This document shows, piece after piece, positions 15,078 through 22,674 of a DNA stretch of 64,000 nucleotides (positions are counted from its first letter, which is position 1; each line of letters opens with the position of its first letter). Made by a program: the position numbers and the translations under genes. The stretch is taken from NCBI GenBank assembly GCA_964528735.1, contig CAZGUV010000003.1:11885-75884 (forward strand), written 5' to 3'. This stretch comes from CAYNND01 sp964528735 (lineage in GTDB: Bacteria > Patescibacteriota > Minisyncoccia > Phycocordibacterales > UBA2100). The notes under the pieces were generated by a model, which was not told the origin of the DNA, did not search any database, and was given only the letters and a program-made list of their open reading frames with translations.

Positions 15078-15674
15078 CTATTCGTCTCGTCGATAGTACC
15101 AAAGATACAAGCCGATTGAGGCAGCAAGTGCTCCGTTGAAGTTGCATACCAAATCAAGCGCATTGTTGTAGTAATCTCCGATTTGCGCTCCCATACCAAG
15201 AAAGATAACCATCCCAAACTCAATGATTTCATTGTACGCACCGAGGCCAGATGCAAATGTCACGAGCAAAAAAAGAAACGGGAGCGGATGATGCTTCATG
15301 CTCCCGAGGTGATTGTACAGAATGTTATGGCCGATTACTGCCGCTATAGCGCCACCGAAGGTGTGAACGAGATTATCATAATGAACATACCCGCCGAAAA
15401 AACCGATTTGATACAAACGCACCCCGTCTATATATGTAGTACTGCCCAAGATATGAAGGAGTCCAAATAGAGAGATGAGCGTTACGAGTGGGACGCCAAA
15501 ATGAAGTTTTTGATAGTAATGACTAATCATCCAAGTGACAATAATCATGTACACCGTGTAGAACAAGAATGTGTAGTCCCCATACCACAGCGCTACTAAT
15601 GTGAAGAAAAAAGTATAAAAGACTGTAAAAAGTCTGATGAGATTGAGTTCTTTTTTTTCTACGATAGTCCGCAT
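15078..15674 (-). CDS. DUF2238/YjdF-like integral membrane protein
   Basis: 198 aa with about six membrane segments. The family motif is visible: 'YDNLVHTFGGA' (about 99-109), 'E-I-I-E-F' (about 150), then 'GDYYNNALDLVCNFNGALAASIG' (about 168-190). The conserved acidic and His residues lie in or near the membrane. Function unknown. The protein at 24019-24429 shows the same E-x-x-E plus D-x-x-x-D arrangement in shorter form. A TAGAAT -10 box lies inside the stop region of the small upstream gene, 6 nt before the ATG. Confidence 0.75.
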   Translation of the reverse strand: MRTIVEKKELNLIRLFTVFYTFFFTLVALWYGDYTFLFYTVYMIIVTWMISHYYQKLHFGVPLVTLISLFGLLHILGSTTYIDGVRLYQIGFFGGYVHYDNLVHTFGGAIAAVIGHNILYNHLGSMKHHPLPFLFLLVTFASGLGAYNEIIEFGMVIFLGMGAQIGDYYNNALDLVCNFNGALAASIGLYLWYYRRDE

Positions 15675-15678
15675 ACGT

Positions 15679-15822
15679 CTATTCTATACCCTCTCGCTTC
15701 CGTGCGCGCATAAAAAGAACACACAAGAGAACACTCAGCGCAGCGAGCGCAACCCACGGCTTCCAGCTATAAAAAAGTGCTTCAAATGGTCCCTCTTGAA
15801 GAAATGCGATGTATTCGTACAT
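15679..15822 (-). CDS. Single-pass microprotein between AIM24 and DUF2238 genes
   Basis: 47 aa (MYEYIAFLQEGPFEALFY at the start), with one hydrophobic helix (WVALAALSVLLCVLFM) and a basic end (RARKREGIE). The ATG is 1 nt after the AIM24 stop, so translation is probably coupled. The stop overlaps the -10 box of the next gene. No homologue recognised. The coupling, topology and neighbouring codon style support it as real. Confidence 0.6.
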   Translation of the reverse strand: MYEYIAFLQEGPFEALFYSWKPWVALAALSVLLCVLFMRARKREGIE

Positions 15823-15823
15823 A

Positions 15824-16606
15824 TTATTCACCCATTACTACATTGCCCAAACCTCCGAGGATAGAACCTGAGTCAGGACTCTGTCGCGGCATCAGCGTAA
15901 AAATCTTTCCTGCAAGTCGAGAAAATGGAAGCGACTGAATCCATACTTTTCCTGCGCCTGTGAGTGTCGCAAAAAAGAGTCCCTCGCCACCAAAGACGCC
16001 AGTCTTGATAGAGCCGATGTATTGAATGTCGTATTGGACGGTAGATTCGAACGCAACGATACAGCCTGTGTCTACCTTGAGCACCTCACCAGGCATAAGT
16101 GTGCGCTCAATGATGTACCCACCAGCGTGCACAAACGCCATACCATCTCCTTCAAGCTTTTGCATGATAAATCCTTCGCCTCCAAAAAGGCCTGCGCCAA
16201 TCTTTCTCTGAAGTTCGATACCGACTGAGACACCCTTTGCGGCACAGAGGAATGAATCTTTTTGGCACACAACCTTGCCGCCATGCTCACTGAGACGAAG
16301 TGGGATTATTTTGCCCGGGTACGGTGCTGCAAACATGACCGTTCCCTTTCCTGCTCCCTTTTGTGTGTATGTTGTCATGAAGAGACTCTCACCAGTTAAG
16401 AGTCGCTTGCCTGCTCCTACCATCTTACCCCACACGGACTGCTGGTCGTCATTACCCGAACCAAACACCGTTTGCATATCGATGTTCTGCGTCATGCTCA
16501 TAAATGAGCCCGCTTCAGCAATCACCGTCTCTTCGGGATCAAGCTCAATCTCAACTGCCTGTAATTCTTCACCATGAATGGTGTAATCGATTTCATGTGC
16601 TGCCAT
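15824..16606 (-). CDS. AIM24 (TIGR00266) family protein
   Basis: 260 aa from the ATG at 16606, 8 nt after a TACACT box. The Gly-rich beta-strand core typical of AIM24 is clear, for example 'ETVIAEAGSFMSMTQNI', 'GLFGGEGFIMQKLEGDG', 'GVFGGEGLFFATLTGAG' and the terminal 'GGLGNVVMGE'. The family forms trimeric beta-prisms; the bacterial role is not established (the yeast relative is mitochondrial). No signal peptide. Confidence 0.9.
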   Translation of the reverse strand: MAAHEIDYTIHGEELQAVEIELDPEETVIAEAGSFMSMTQNIDMQTVFGSGNDDQQSVWGKMVGAGKRLLTGESLFMTTYTQKGAGKGTVMFAAPYPGKIIPLRLSEHGGKVVCQKDSFLCAAKGVSVGIELQRKIGAGLFGGEGFIMQKLEGDGMAFVHAGGYIIERTLMPGEVLKVDTGCIVAFESTVQYDIQYIGSIKTGVFGGEGLFFATLTGAGKVWIQSLPFSRLAGKIFTLMPRQSPDSGSILGGLGNVVMGE

Positions 16607-16680
16607 ATAGAGGTAGTGTACAAAGCACGTGCAATAAATCAATATACGCTAAGCAAGCTCGACATACATCGTCACTCTCG

Positions 16681-16686
16681 TATACT
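16681..16686 (+). promoter_or_regulatory. -10 box of the 157-aa membrane protein gene
   Basis: TATACT, 8 nt before the ATG at 16695. Confidence 0.5.
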
Positions 16687-16694
16687 TACCTTGT

Positions 16695-17168
16695 ATGCGT
16701 AAAGTACTCCACGTACAAGACTTACTCCCGAGTGAACGAGAGCACTATAGAATACGCAGTACGTACGCGTATGAGAAGATAGCAGCATCTTTCATCAATG
16801 CACTGTTTGCATTTGGTATGGCAACGCCATTTCTTATATGGTGGGGACCAACACTCGCATGGAAAGTAAGTGTTGTAGTACTTTTTGGTCTTTACGAAGC
16901 ATTTGTGTTTTTTGTACACAAAGATAGATGTTTTGGTATGCAGTTACTATCTATGTACCACAAGTACCCATTCAGAAAGCGCGACCATATACTCTACTGC
17001 ATCTTCTATGCATTGAGCTTTGCGACATGTTTGGTGTATATATGGTTTCCTTTTGACTTACTGTTGTTCAATATATTTTTTATCCAACTGCCTGTAGTGA
17101 TGATGACCGGCACAACACTCCATGGATGGCTTTCAGGGATTGAGAGTGTCCGTCTGGTAAGACAATAA
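16695..17168 (+). CDS. Four-helix membrane protein, possibly RDD-like
   Basis: 157 aa. Hydrophobic segments lie near residues 31-50, 58-75, 100-118 and 121-140. The first half ('EKIAASFINALFAFG' then a second helix and 'CFGMQLLSMYHKY') loosely follows the RDD layout (R/K-A-D in TM1, G-x-x-L-x-x-x-x after TM2), but the key Arg-Asp pair is not clear. Confident as a membrane protein, not in a family. The next gene starts 2 bp after its stop, suggesting a functional pair. Confidence 0.6.
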   Translation: MRKVLHVQDLLPSEREHYRIRSTYAYEKIAASFINALFAFGMATPFLIWWGPTLAWKVSVVVLFGLYEAFVFFVHKDRCFGMQLLSMYHKYPFRKRDHILYCIFYALSFATCLVYIWFPFDLLLFNIFFIQLPVVMMTGTTLHGWLSGIESVRLVRQ

Positions 17169-17170
17169 GT

Positions 17171-17719
17171 ATGTACCTGCTCCCACTCATTCCTATTGTA
17201 CTCATCATCGGCGCATATATCCCGCTAATAAAAGGCGCGCGCGGTAAGAAAACTGAACTCAATATAGCAACATTCATTTTATGGATTGTAACTGGCGTCT
17301 GTGTCTCAACTGCAACTTATCTCGCCGGAGGTGAAATTCCATATATTGGAATTGGTTTTGTACTGGCAAATGCGATTCTTGTTTCAGTTGTCCTGCAAAC
17401 AGGACGATGGCATTGGTCAAATAAAGAATCAATCGCACTCATAGTCGTATGTATGGGGCTCCTCGTGTGGCTCACGACTGAACCACTCTATGCGCTCATC
17501 GCGCTTGTTGCTGGAAACTACCTCGGAGCAGGCATGCCGACACTTATTGATGCATATCGAAACCCACAACGCTCACAGGTACTTTCATGGAGCCTCTTTT
17601 CTCTCGCCGCACTGATTAACTGTGCTGTTATCACCAATACAACGCTTGAAAGTTACATATATCCTGCCGCAGCACTTGTATTTAACTCGCTGGTCGCGCT
17701 CGCTAATCTGAAAAAATAG
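17171..17719 (+). CDS. Six-helix membrane protein of unknown family
   Basis: 182 aa, almost entirely hydrophobic, with six predicted helices and a short loop of basic residues (KGARGKKTE) after the first. No signature residues recognised; a PQ-loop/MtN3-like fold is conceivable from the length and repeated 'P-x-x-x-D/A' but is not supported. Coupled to the preceding 157-aa gene. Confidence 0.6.
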   Translation: MYLLPLIPIVLIIGAYIPLIKGARGKKTELNIATFILWIVTGVCVSTATYLAGGEIPYIGIGFVLANAILVSVVLQTGRWHWSNKESIALIVVCMGLLVWLTTEPLYALIALVAGNYLGAGMPTLIDAYRNPQRSQVLSWSLFSLAALINCAVITNTTLESYIYPAAALVFNSLVALANLKK

Positions 17720-17721
17720 CG

Positions 17722-17727
17722 TACTAT
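17722..17727 (+). promoter_or_regulatory. -10 box of the LOG-family gene (leaderless type)
   Basis: TACTAT exactly 6 nt before the ATG at 17734. Confidence 0.5.
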
Positions 17728-17733
17728 AACGAG

Positions 17734-18507
17734 ATGAAAAAAAGAACATTTTCTTCTGAACGATTTGCGGCACGCACCGTGCGTACCTGCCCATTACTTG
17801 TTGCTGATGAGGCACGCAATGCAGAAAAAGAACTCATGCGCGGTCTTGAAACAATGGAGCAATTCGAAAAGTCAGTTACTTTTTTTGGCTCAGCACGAAT
17901 AAAACCAGGCACTCCCTACTATGACATGACTGTGCGACTCGCAGATGAATGCGCAAAACTTGGATTTGCGGTGGTGACTGGCGGTGGTCCTGGGATTATG
18001 GAAGCAGCAAACAAAGGAGCATTTGACGCAGGTGGAGCAAGTATTGGATTCAATATCGAACTTCCGCACGAACAAAAAGAAAATCCTTTCCTCACGCATT
18101 CGGTACCTTTTGAATATTTCTTCACCCGAAAGACAGCAATGACATTTACTGCTGAAGCGTTTGTGTGTATGCCAGGCGGTTTTGGTACATTTGATGAGGT
18201 ATTCCAAGTACTCTGCCACATCCAAACAAAGAAGATGCCAAAAGTACCTGTCGTCCTCGTCGGAACTGATTTTTGGGGGCCAGTCGACAGACTCAGTAAA
18301 GAGATACTCGATGAACGATTCCACACAATTGACCCGCAAGATGTAGGACTCTACACCGTGACCGATGACGAATCTGTGGTGCTTGATATCATCAAAAACG
18401 CTCCACTGCGAGATATCTGTCAGGAAATTGAAAGTGAGAACTTCCTCCACGAGCAAAAGCTCCGTGACCACTGGAGCGAACTAGAGGGCGCTGACCAAAA
18501 AAAGTAG
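17734..18507 (+). CDS. LOG-family protein (TIGR00730, putative nucleotide 5'-monophosphate phosphoribohydrolase)
   Basis: 257 aa with a Rossmann-like fold. Diagnostic motifs: 'VVTGGGPGIMEAANKGA' (about 79-95) and 'CMPGGFGTFDEVFQ' (about 147-160), matching PGGxGTxxE. Enzymes of this family release the base from nucleoside monophosphates (cytokinin activation in plants, AMP/GMP turnover in bacteria). They are often mislabelled lysine decarboxylase. The N-terminal about 40 residues precede the core. Intracellular. Confidence 0.93.
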   Translation: MKKRTFSSERFAARTVRTCPLLVADEARNAEKELMRGLETMEQFEKSVTFFGSARIKPGTPYYDMTVRLADECAKLGFAVVTGGGPGIMEAANKGAFDAGGASIGFNIELPHEQKENPFLTHSVPFEYFFTRKTAMTFTAEAFVCMPGGFGTFDEVFQVLCHIQTKKMPKVPVVLVGTDFWGPVDRLSKEILDERFHTIDPQDVGLYTVTDDESVVLDIIKNAPLRDICQEIESENFLHEQKLRDHWSELEGADQKK

Positions 18508-18533
18508 TGCGTGCACTGAAAGAGTGTCTCGCG

Positions 18534-18539
18534 TATACT
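18534..18539 (+). promoter_or_regulatory. -10 box of the AI-2E transporter gene (leaderless type)
   Basis: TATACT exactly 6 nt before the ATG at 18546. Confidence 0.65.
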
Positions 18540-18545
18540 TGAGCT

Positions 18546-19589
18546 ATGAAACATTCGTTTTCGAGTATTCAGCAGACACTGTTTTTCTCTGCAGTAATTG
18601 CTGGGTGTCTCTTGTTTGGAAGCATTATTCTTCCATTTATCTTACCTATATTCTGGGCGATTGTGCTCGGTATAGTTGCATATCCGCTCTACAAAAAAAT
18701 ATTAAACCTCCTCAGCGGTCGCGAATCTACCGCTTCTGCGCTAACCATCTGCATTATTGTGCTCTGCGTTGGTGTTCCCCTCTCTATTATTGGCTCACTG
18801 CTCGCACGGGAAGCAGTAGATACCTACTATTGGCTCGCGGAGCATCCTGATGCAGTGCATGAAAAAACTATTCTTGTTCAAGAAGCTCTTATTTCTTTCG
18901 GTCTCCCAGCTGAAGATTTAACTTCCACCATTCGTTCATATGGCGCAACAGTCACAGAATGGATCGCGCAAGAAGCATTGAGTATTGGGAAGGCGACAGG
19001 AATGACTGCATTGAAGATAGTGCTCACCCTCTATTTGCTGTTTTACATCCTCAGAGATGGGAAACGTATTGTGCAGTTTTTTGAATACATACTCCCCCTT
19101 GGTAATAAACGCGAACACCACCTCTTTGAGACATTTTCAAGCATCACCCGGGCAATTATGAAAGGAACGATTGTCACCGCACTCTTGCAAGGTATCGTTG
19201 GAGGAATACTCCTCTGGATTGGTGGCAGCACTTCGGTACTTTTGCTCGCGTCACTCATGACCATTCTTGCGTGTGTACCTGGAGTCGGACCGACCCTCAT
19301 CTGGCTTCCAGTGGGTGTCTTCCAGTTACTCACTGGGAATGTGATTGGTGGGCTCGTTATTTTGATTGGTGGTTTTGGTATCATCAGCCTAATTGATAAT
19401 GTGGTTCGTCCTATTTTGGTGGGACGAGACACAGCACTCCCCGATGCACTAATACTTATATCTATCCTTGGAGGTCTCGTGACGTACGGTATTCCTGGAC
19501 TCATCATTGGCCCTGTTGCAGCTGGATTGGCACTGGCGCTTTTGGAGATGTTTGCGGGAGAATATTCAAAAGAACTTGAACAAAACTGA
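18546..19589 (+). CDS. AI-2E family transporter
   Basis: 347 aa with about eight membrane segments in the family's arrangement: a pair of N-terminal helices, a soluble helical region (about 95-150), then the C-terminal core with 'GTIVTALLQGIVGGILLWIGG', 'VPGVGPTLIWLPVG' and 'DNVVRPILVGRD', the most conserved block. Members export AI-2 or act as Na+/H+ antiporters; the substrate here is open. Confidence 0.92.
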   Translation: MKHSFSSIQQTLFFSAVIAGCLLFGSIILPFILPIFWAIVLGIVAYPLYKKILNLLSGRESTASALTICIIVLCVGVPLSIIGSLLAREAVDTYYWLAEHPDAVHEKTILVQEALISFGLPAEDLTSTIRSYGATVTEWIAQEALSIGKATGMTALKIVLTLYLLFYILRDGKRIVQFFEYILPLGNKREHHLFETFSSITRAIMKGTIVTALLQGIVGGILLWIGGSTSVLLLASLMTILACVPGVGPTLIWLPVGVFQLLTGNVIGGLVILIGGFGIISLIDNVVRPILVGRDTALPDALILISILGGLVTYGIPGLIIGPVAAGLALALLEMFAGEYSKELEQN

Positions 19590-19597
19590 GAATACCC

Positions 19598-19603
19598 TAT
19601 CAT
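19598..19603 (+). promoter_or_regulatory. -10 box of the microprotein pair (leaderless type)
   Basis: TATCAT exactly 6 nt before the ATG at 19610. Confidence 0.45.
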
Positions 19604-19609
19604 TGTCGT

Positions 19610-19726
19610 ATGGAGCACTCATCACATGAACAGAACGTAGAACCGCTCAGCACAATCTACGCAGATATACGAGATAACTCAGCGTCTTCTACTGTTGAGC
19701 GCATCGTAAAAACACTTGGTGTATGA
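19610..19726 (+). CDS. Microprotein, first of an overlapping pair
   Basis: 38 aa (MEHSSHEQNVEPLSTIYADI at the start). It has its own leaderless-type -10 and its TGA overlaps the ATG of the next gene (ATGA). Polar and helical, no membrane segment, no family recognised. The ATGA coupling and promoter spacing are the support for a real gene. Confidence 0.55.
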   Translation: MEHSSHEQNVEPLSTIYADIRDNSASSTVERIVKTLGV

Positions 19727-19962
19727 CACAGGTGCACATCATCGCGCATATTGTCGCGGCAGTCCGAGAAAAAAATGGCGAGGCAGTCGATGTGAACCAT
19801 CTCACCGAAACGCTTGAAGTAGCCCTCAGAAAACTGCAGACAGAGGACGAGGCCCGCTACCTTGAAGTTATCACCGAACTATCTCGACAACTCGAATCAC
19901 TTTCGAAAGAAGTCGGGAGACTCAGAAATTTTGTGCACCACAATTCAGCAGCGTTAAAATAA
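19723..19962 (+). CDS. Small coiled-coil protein, second of the pair
   Basis: 79 aa, almost wholly helical, with heptad-like Leu spacing from residue 35 (ALRKLQTEDEARYLEVITEL, then SRQLESLSKEVGRL). ATGA overlap with the upstream microprotein. Its 3' end overlaps the convergent apbE stop by 9 bp. Function unknown. Confidence 0.6.
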   Translation: MTQVHIIAHIVAAVREKNGEAVDVNHLTETLEVALRKLQTEDEARYLEVITELSRQLESLSKEVGRLRNFVHHNSAALK

Positions 19963-20841
19963 AGTTGCTCCGAATCCGTCTGAATATGTCGCACTCATGT
20001 CTTTTCTGATGAGACAATACTCAAATGCACCAACCGCATTGAGCTCTGCTGGGTCAGTAAAAAATAAACAGCTTGAGAGCATGTCCGCTTCGGCAGTACG
20101 GGGTGCTTTTGTCCACACTGCAACAATGTCCTCAGGAGAATGTCCTGTCTCTGGGTGTATGTAATGATTGTAGTGCTTCCATCGTCTCCGATTTGTAGCA
20201 GAGCCACACAAGCCAGCGTTAAGAAGCGTCGTCGTACCAATTACCTGTTTTTGATCTCGTGGATCTTCAAGTCCAACCACGAGCGGTTCATCTGTACTAT
20301 TTTCATATCGCAAATCTCCTCCACCGTTTACTAAAAAGTGCGTAAACCCTCGAGCCTTCAGGAGGCCGGCTATTGCATCTACGAGATACCCTTTTCCTAT
20401 AGCACCAAAGTCAATCATCGCAGGCTGAAGCATTTCGATGTGTGTATCATCAACAATCTGTAGCACTGAAGGAAAATCAGGAGCCTTTCGAATCGTGTCT
20501 TGTGGCTCAAGCGTGAGCATGGTGTTATACCCCGCATCAGAAAGTGACACCGCAATCGTGGGAGTAATTGCCCCTTGGGTGAGATGATATGCCTGGACAT
20601 ACAGATGGAGAATATCAGTGCATTCACGAGGAACCTCTATAATGCCTGTGGTCGTCCTTAGTCTAGAGATAAGTGAGGTCTCAATAAATCGTGAAAATGT
20701 TGCTTCAAACCACTCTGCATAACGCTCTGCTTCTCCCACCGCAATTCGTGCCCGATCTCGAAGACCCTCCTCGCCATATAGGGTAAGAACCCATACGGTC
20801 CCTGTACCGTGAAAGGTATGAACTACGAGAGGTTCTTGCAT
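19954..20841 (-). CDS. apbE: FAD:protein FMN transferase (ApbE family)
   Basis: 295 aa from the ATG at 20841, which follows a TATACT box by 7 nt; the longer frame to 20883 is rejected. Family motifs: 'FSRFIETSLISRL' near the start (usual F-S-x-y-x-x-x-S), 'MIDFGAIGKGYLVDAIAG' (about 164-181) and 'LVNGGGDLRYE', and a late 'AEADMLSSCLF'. The enzyme transfers FMN from FAD to a Thr of flavoproteins such as RnfG/NqrC. No signal/lipobox is seen, so it may act in the cytoplasm. No partner flavoprotein is in the window. Confidence 0.9.
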   Translation of the reverse strand: MQEPLVVHTFHGTGTVWVLTLYGEEGLRDRARIAVGEAERYAEWFEATFSRFIETSLISRLRTTTGIIEVPRECTDILHLYVQAYHLTQGAITPTIAVSLSDAGYNTMLTLEPQDTIRKAPDFPSVLQIVDDTHIEMLQPAMIDFGAIGKGYLVDAIAGLLKARGFTHFLVNGGGDLRYENSTDEPLVVGLEDPRDQKQVIGTTTLLNAGLCGSATNRRRWKHYNHYIHPETGHSPEDIVAVWTKAPRTAEADMLSSCLFFTDPAELNAVGAFEYCLIRKDMSATYSDGFGATLF

Positions 20842-20848
20842 GCGTGCA

Positions 20849-20854
20849 AGTATA
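20849..20854 (-). promoter_or_regulatory. -10 box of apbE
   Basis: TATACT on the minus strand, 7 nt before the ATG at 20841. Confidence 0.55.
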
Positions 20855-20909
20855 CAATCCCTTCTCTTGCTTGGCGAAATCACTCTTTTGTGATACGGTA
20901 CATATACTA

Positions 20910-21488
20910 ATGGATGAAAACGTACGCATAAACGAAGCTATTCGAGTCCCCGAAGTTCGTGTCATCGGAGCCCAAGGTGAAAATCTTGGTGTATTAGCGA
21001 CGAAAGAAGCGATCCGCCTTGCCCGAGAAGCCGGACTTGATTTGATAGAGGCCTCAGCAAAGGCAACCCCCCCTGTCTGTAAAATAGCTGATTATGGTAA
21101 GTACAAGTACGAACAGAACAAGAAAAACAAGGAAATCAAAGCCAAAGCACACGTCACCGAGACAAAGGAGGTTCAAATAAAGATTGGGACAGGTGACCGC
21201 GATATGGAAATAAAGGCGAAAAAAGCTGCCGAGTGGCTCAAGGAAGGAAATCGAGTCAATATTAGCCTCTACCTCTGGGGACGCTACAAATTCATGGAAT
21301 TTGAATTCCTAAAGGGCAGAATGGAGCGTTTTCTTGCAATTATCCCAGAATCGTTTAAGATTGCCGAGCCTATTCAAAAAGGCCCTAAAGGACTCCTCAC
21401 AACTATCGAATTCGATAAAAGTGGGAAGAAACCAGTCTTTACTTCGCAAAAGACTGAGGGCAAGCCTCAGAAAGAGGTTGAAGAATAG
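20910..21488 (+). CDS. infC: Translation initiation factor IF-3
   Basis: 192 aa from ATG 20910 (MDENVRINEAIRVPEVRVIG), which is how IF-3 proteins begin. A longer frame from 20844 adds residues with no counterpart and overlaps the opposite promoter. N-domain (to about 85), Lys-rich linker (KYEQNKKNKEIKAKAHVTE) and C-domain with 'IKIGTGDRDMEIKAKKAAEWL' are all present. It prevents premature subunit joining and checks the initiator tRNA. First gene of infC-rpmI-rplT. Confidence 0.97.
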   Translation: MDENVRINEAIRVPEVRVIGAQGENLGVLATKEAIRLAREAGLDLIEASAKATPPVCKIADYGKYKYEQNKKNKEIKAKAHVTETKEVQIKIGTGDRDMEIKAKKAAEWLKEGNRVNISLYLWGRYKFMEFEFLKGRMERFLAIIPESFKIAEPIQKGPKGLLTTIEFDKSGKKPVFTSQKTEGKPQKEVEE

Positions 21489-21497
21489 AATAATCTC

Positions 21498-21692
21498 ATG
21501 AAAACAAACAAATCATACGCAAAGCGTCTTCGAGTTACAAAAAACGGTAAGGTCATTTCTCGCGCACCTGGACAGAACCACTTCAACGCGAAAAATTCAG
21601 GACAGCAAAGAATCGCAAAGCGCCGAAAGCTCGGGATGGTTATGTCTATGAGCAAGAAGGAGCGAGCACAATTCTTGAATGGTCTTCGCTAA
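21498..21692 (+). CDS. rpmI: Ribosomal protein bL35
   Basis: 64 aa. It begins MKTNKSYAKRLRVTKNGKV and shows the family's K-x-x-x-K-R-x-x-x-T-x-x-G-K pattern, followed by 'RKLGMVMSMSKKE'. Large-subunit protein. 9 bp after infC; conserved order with rplT. Confidence 0.96.
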   Translation: MKTNKSYAKRLRVTKNGKVISRAPGQNHFNAKNSGQQRIAKRRKLGMVMSMSKKERAQFLNGLR

Positions 21693-21719
21693 TTAGTCAT
21701 TTATTTTTAAGATACTACT

Positions 21720-22067
21720 ATGGTACGTGTAAAAGGAGGAGTGCATGCATTGAAGCGACGACGCTCAATCATGAAAGCAGCAAAGGGTTATCGCTTTGCT
21801 CGTTCAAAGAAGGAGTCAGCGGCTCGCGACGCACTTCGACACGCTGGTGCATACGCATTTCGTGACAGAAAGGCAAAGAAGCGAGATTTCCGCCGCATGT
21901 GGACTGTGCGCATCAACGCAGGTGTCCGCGCACTTGGTGTAAAGAACTACTCTTCTTTCATCGACACACTCTCAAAGAAGAAAGTGCAGCTTGACCGAAA
22001 AGTCCTCGCAACAATGGCGAAAGACTACCCAGCAGCATTCGAACGACTCGTAAACGCAGTCAAATAA
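21720..22067 (+). CDS. rplT: Ribosomal protein bL20
   Basis: 115 aa. The basic N-terminal helix 'RVKGGVHALKRRRSIMKAAKGYR' and 'RDALRHAGAYAFRDRKAKKRDFRRMWTVRINAGVR' are standard. Needed for early 50S assembly. L20 autoregulates infC-rpmI-rplT in other bacteria; no leader evidence was found here. Confidence 0.97.
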   Translation: MVRVKGGVHALKRRRSIMKAAKGYRFARSKKESAARDALRHAGAYAFRDRKAKKRDFRRMWTVRINAGVRALGVKNYSSFIDTLSKKKVQLDRKVLATMAKDYPAAFERLVNAVK

Positions 22068-22068
22068 G

Positions 22069-22097
22069 AAAAATCCCAGCCTCATCTGGGATTTTTT
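22069..22097 (+). terminator. Terminator of infC-rpmI-rplT
   Basis: AAATCCCAG-CCTCAT-CTGGGATTTTTT right after rplT; its T-run touches the stop of the convergent HAD gene. Confidence 0.85.
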
Positions 22098-22674
22098 ATA
22101 TTCCTACACTTCTGCTGCGAAGCGCATGCACTGTCTCCTCGGTGCCCTGGTGCACTATCCCCGGTATGCCAAGCGTTTGCGCTGCATCTATGTTTGCTTG
22201 ATTATCATCAACAAATATCACTTCCTGAGGTTGCGCATGCATCTCATTGAGTACATGACGAAATATCTCCAGTGACGGCTTGCGAACATGCAATGCACTT
22301 GAAATGCATATATGGTCAAAGTGATGTGTTAATGCATGCGCATGTAAAATTCCCTCTACGAGTCCTGCTGGTGCATTACTGCACAGGGCGATACGGTACT
22401 GCTTGTGAAGTTGTTCGATATACCCAAAAAGGTCTGTGTTGATTACTGCGGCAGTCGCAAGAAATGTTTGTATCTCATCAACTCGCTTCCCTGTTGCCTC
22501 AGCGCACGCTGCATAGAGAACTTCGATCGGAGCATATCCATCATCAGCTCTATCAAAGGCACTGTGTATCGCAATAGTTGAGACTTGGCTCTTTGCGTAT
22601 TCAGCAATGAGCGCCCCGCGCACTTCTCTGCACAGTACTCCAAAAAAATCGAAGATAAGTCCTGAAGTTTGCAT
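22096..22674 (-). CDS. HAD-superfamily hydrolase, YihX-like
   Basis: 192 aa. Motif I is 'IFDFFGVL' (nucleophile D9; the usual second Asp position is Phe, as in the FDxGxV subgroup). Motif II is 'ALCSNAP', motif III the Lys in 'HVRKPSLEIF', and motif IV 'IFVDDNQANIDAA'. A small phosphatase acting on sugar or nucleotide phosphates is likely; the missing general-acid Asp is normal for this subgroup. Its start overlaps the nuclease stop by 1 bp. Confidence 0.85.
   Translation of the reverse strand: MQTSGLIFDFFGVLCREVRGALIAEYAKSQVSTIAIHSAFDRADDGYAPIEVLYAACAEATGKRVDEIQTFLATAAVINTDLFGYIEQLHKQYRIALCSNAPAGLVEGILHAHALTHHFDHICISSALHVRKPSLEIFRHVLNEMHAQPQEVIFVDDNQANIDAAQTLGIPGIVHQGTEETVHALRSRSVGI

Noticed and set aside
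20903..20908. TATACT just before infC as a leaderless -10
   Set aside because: It ends 1 nt before the only suitable ATG, so transcription would start inside the gene; another -10 (TACATA, 5 nt away) is possible but weak.
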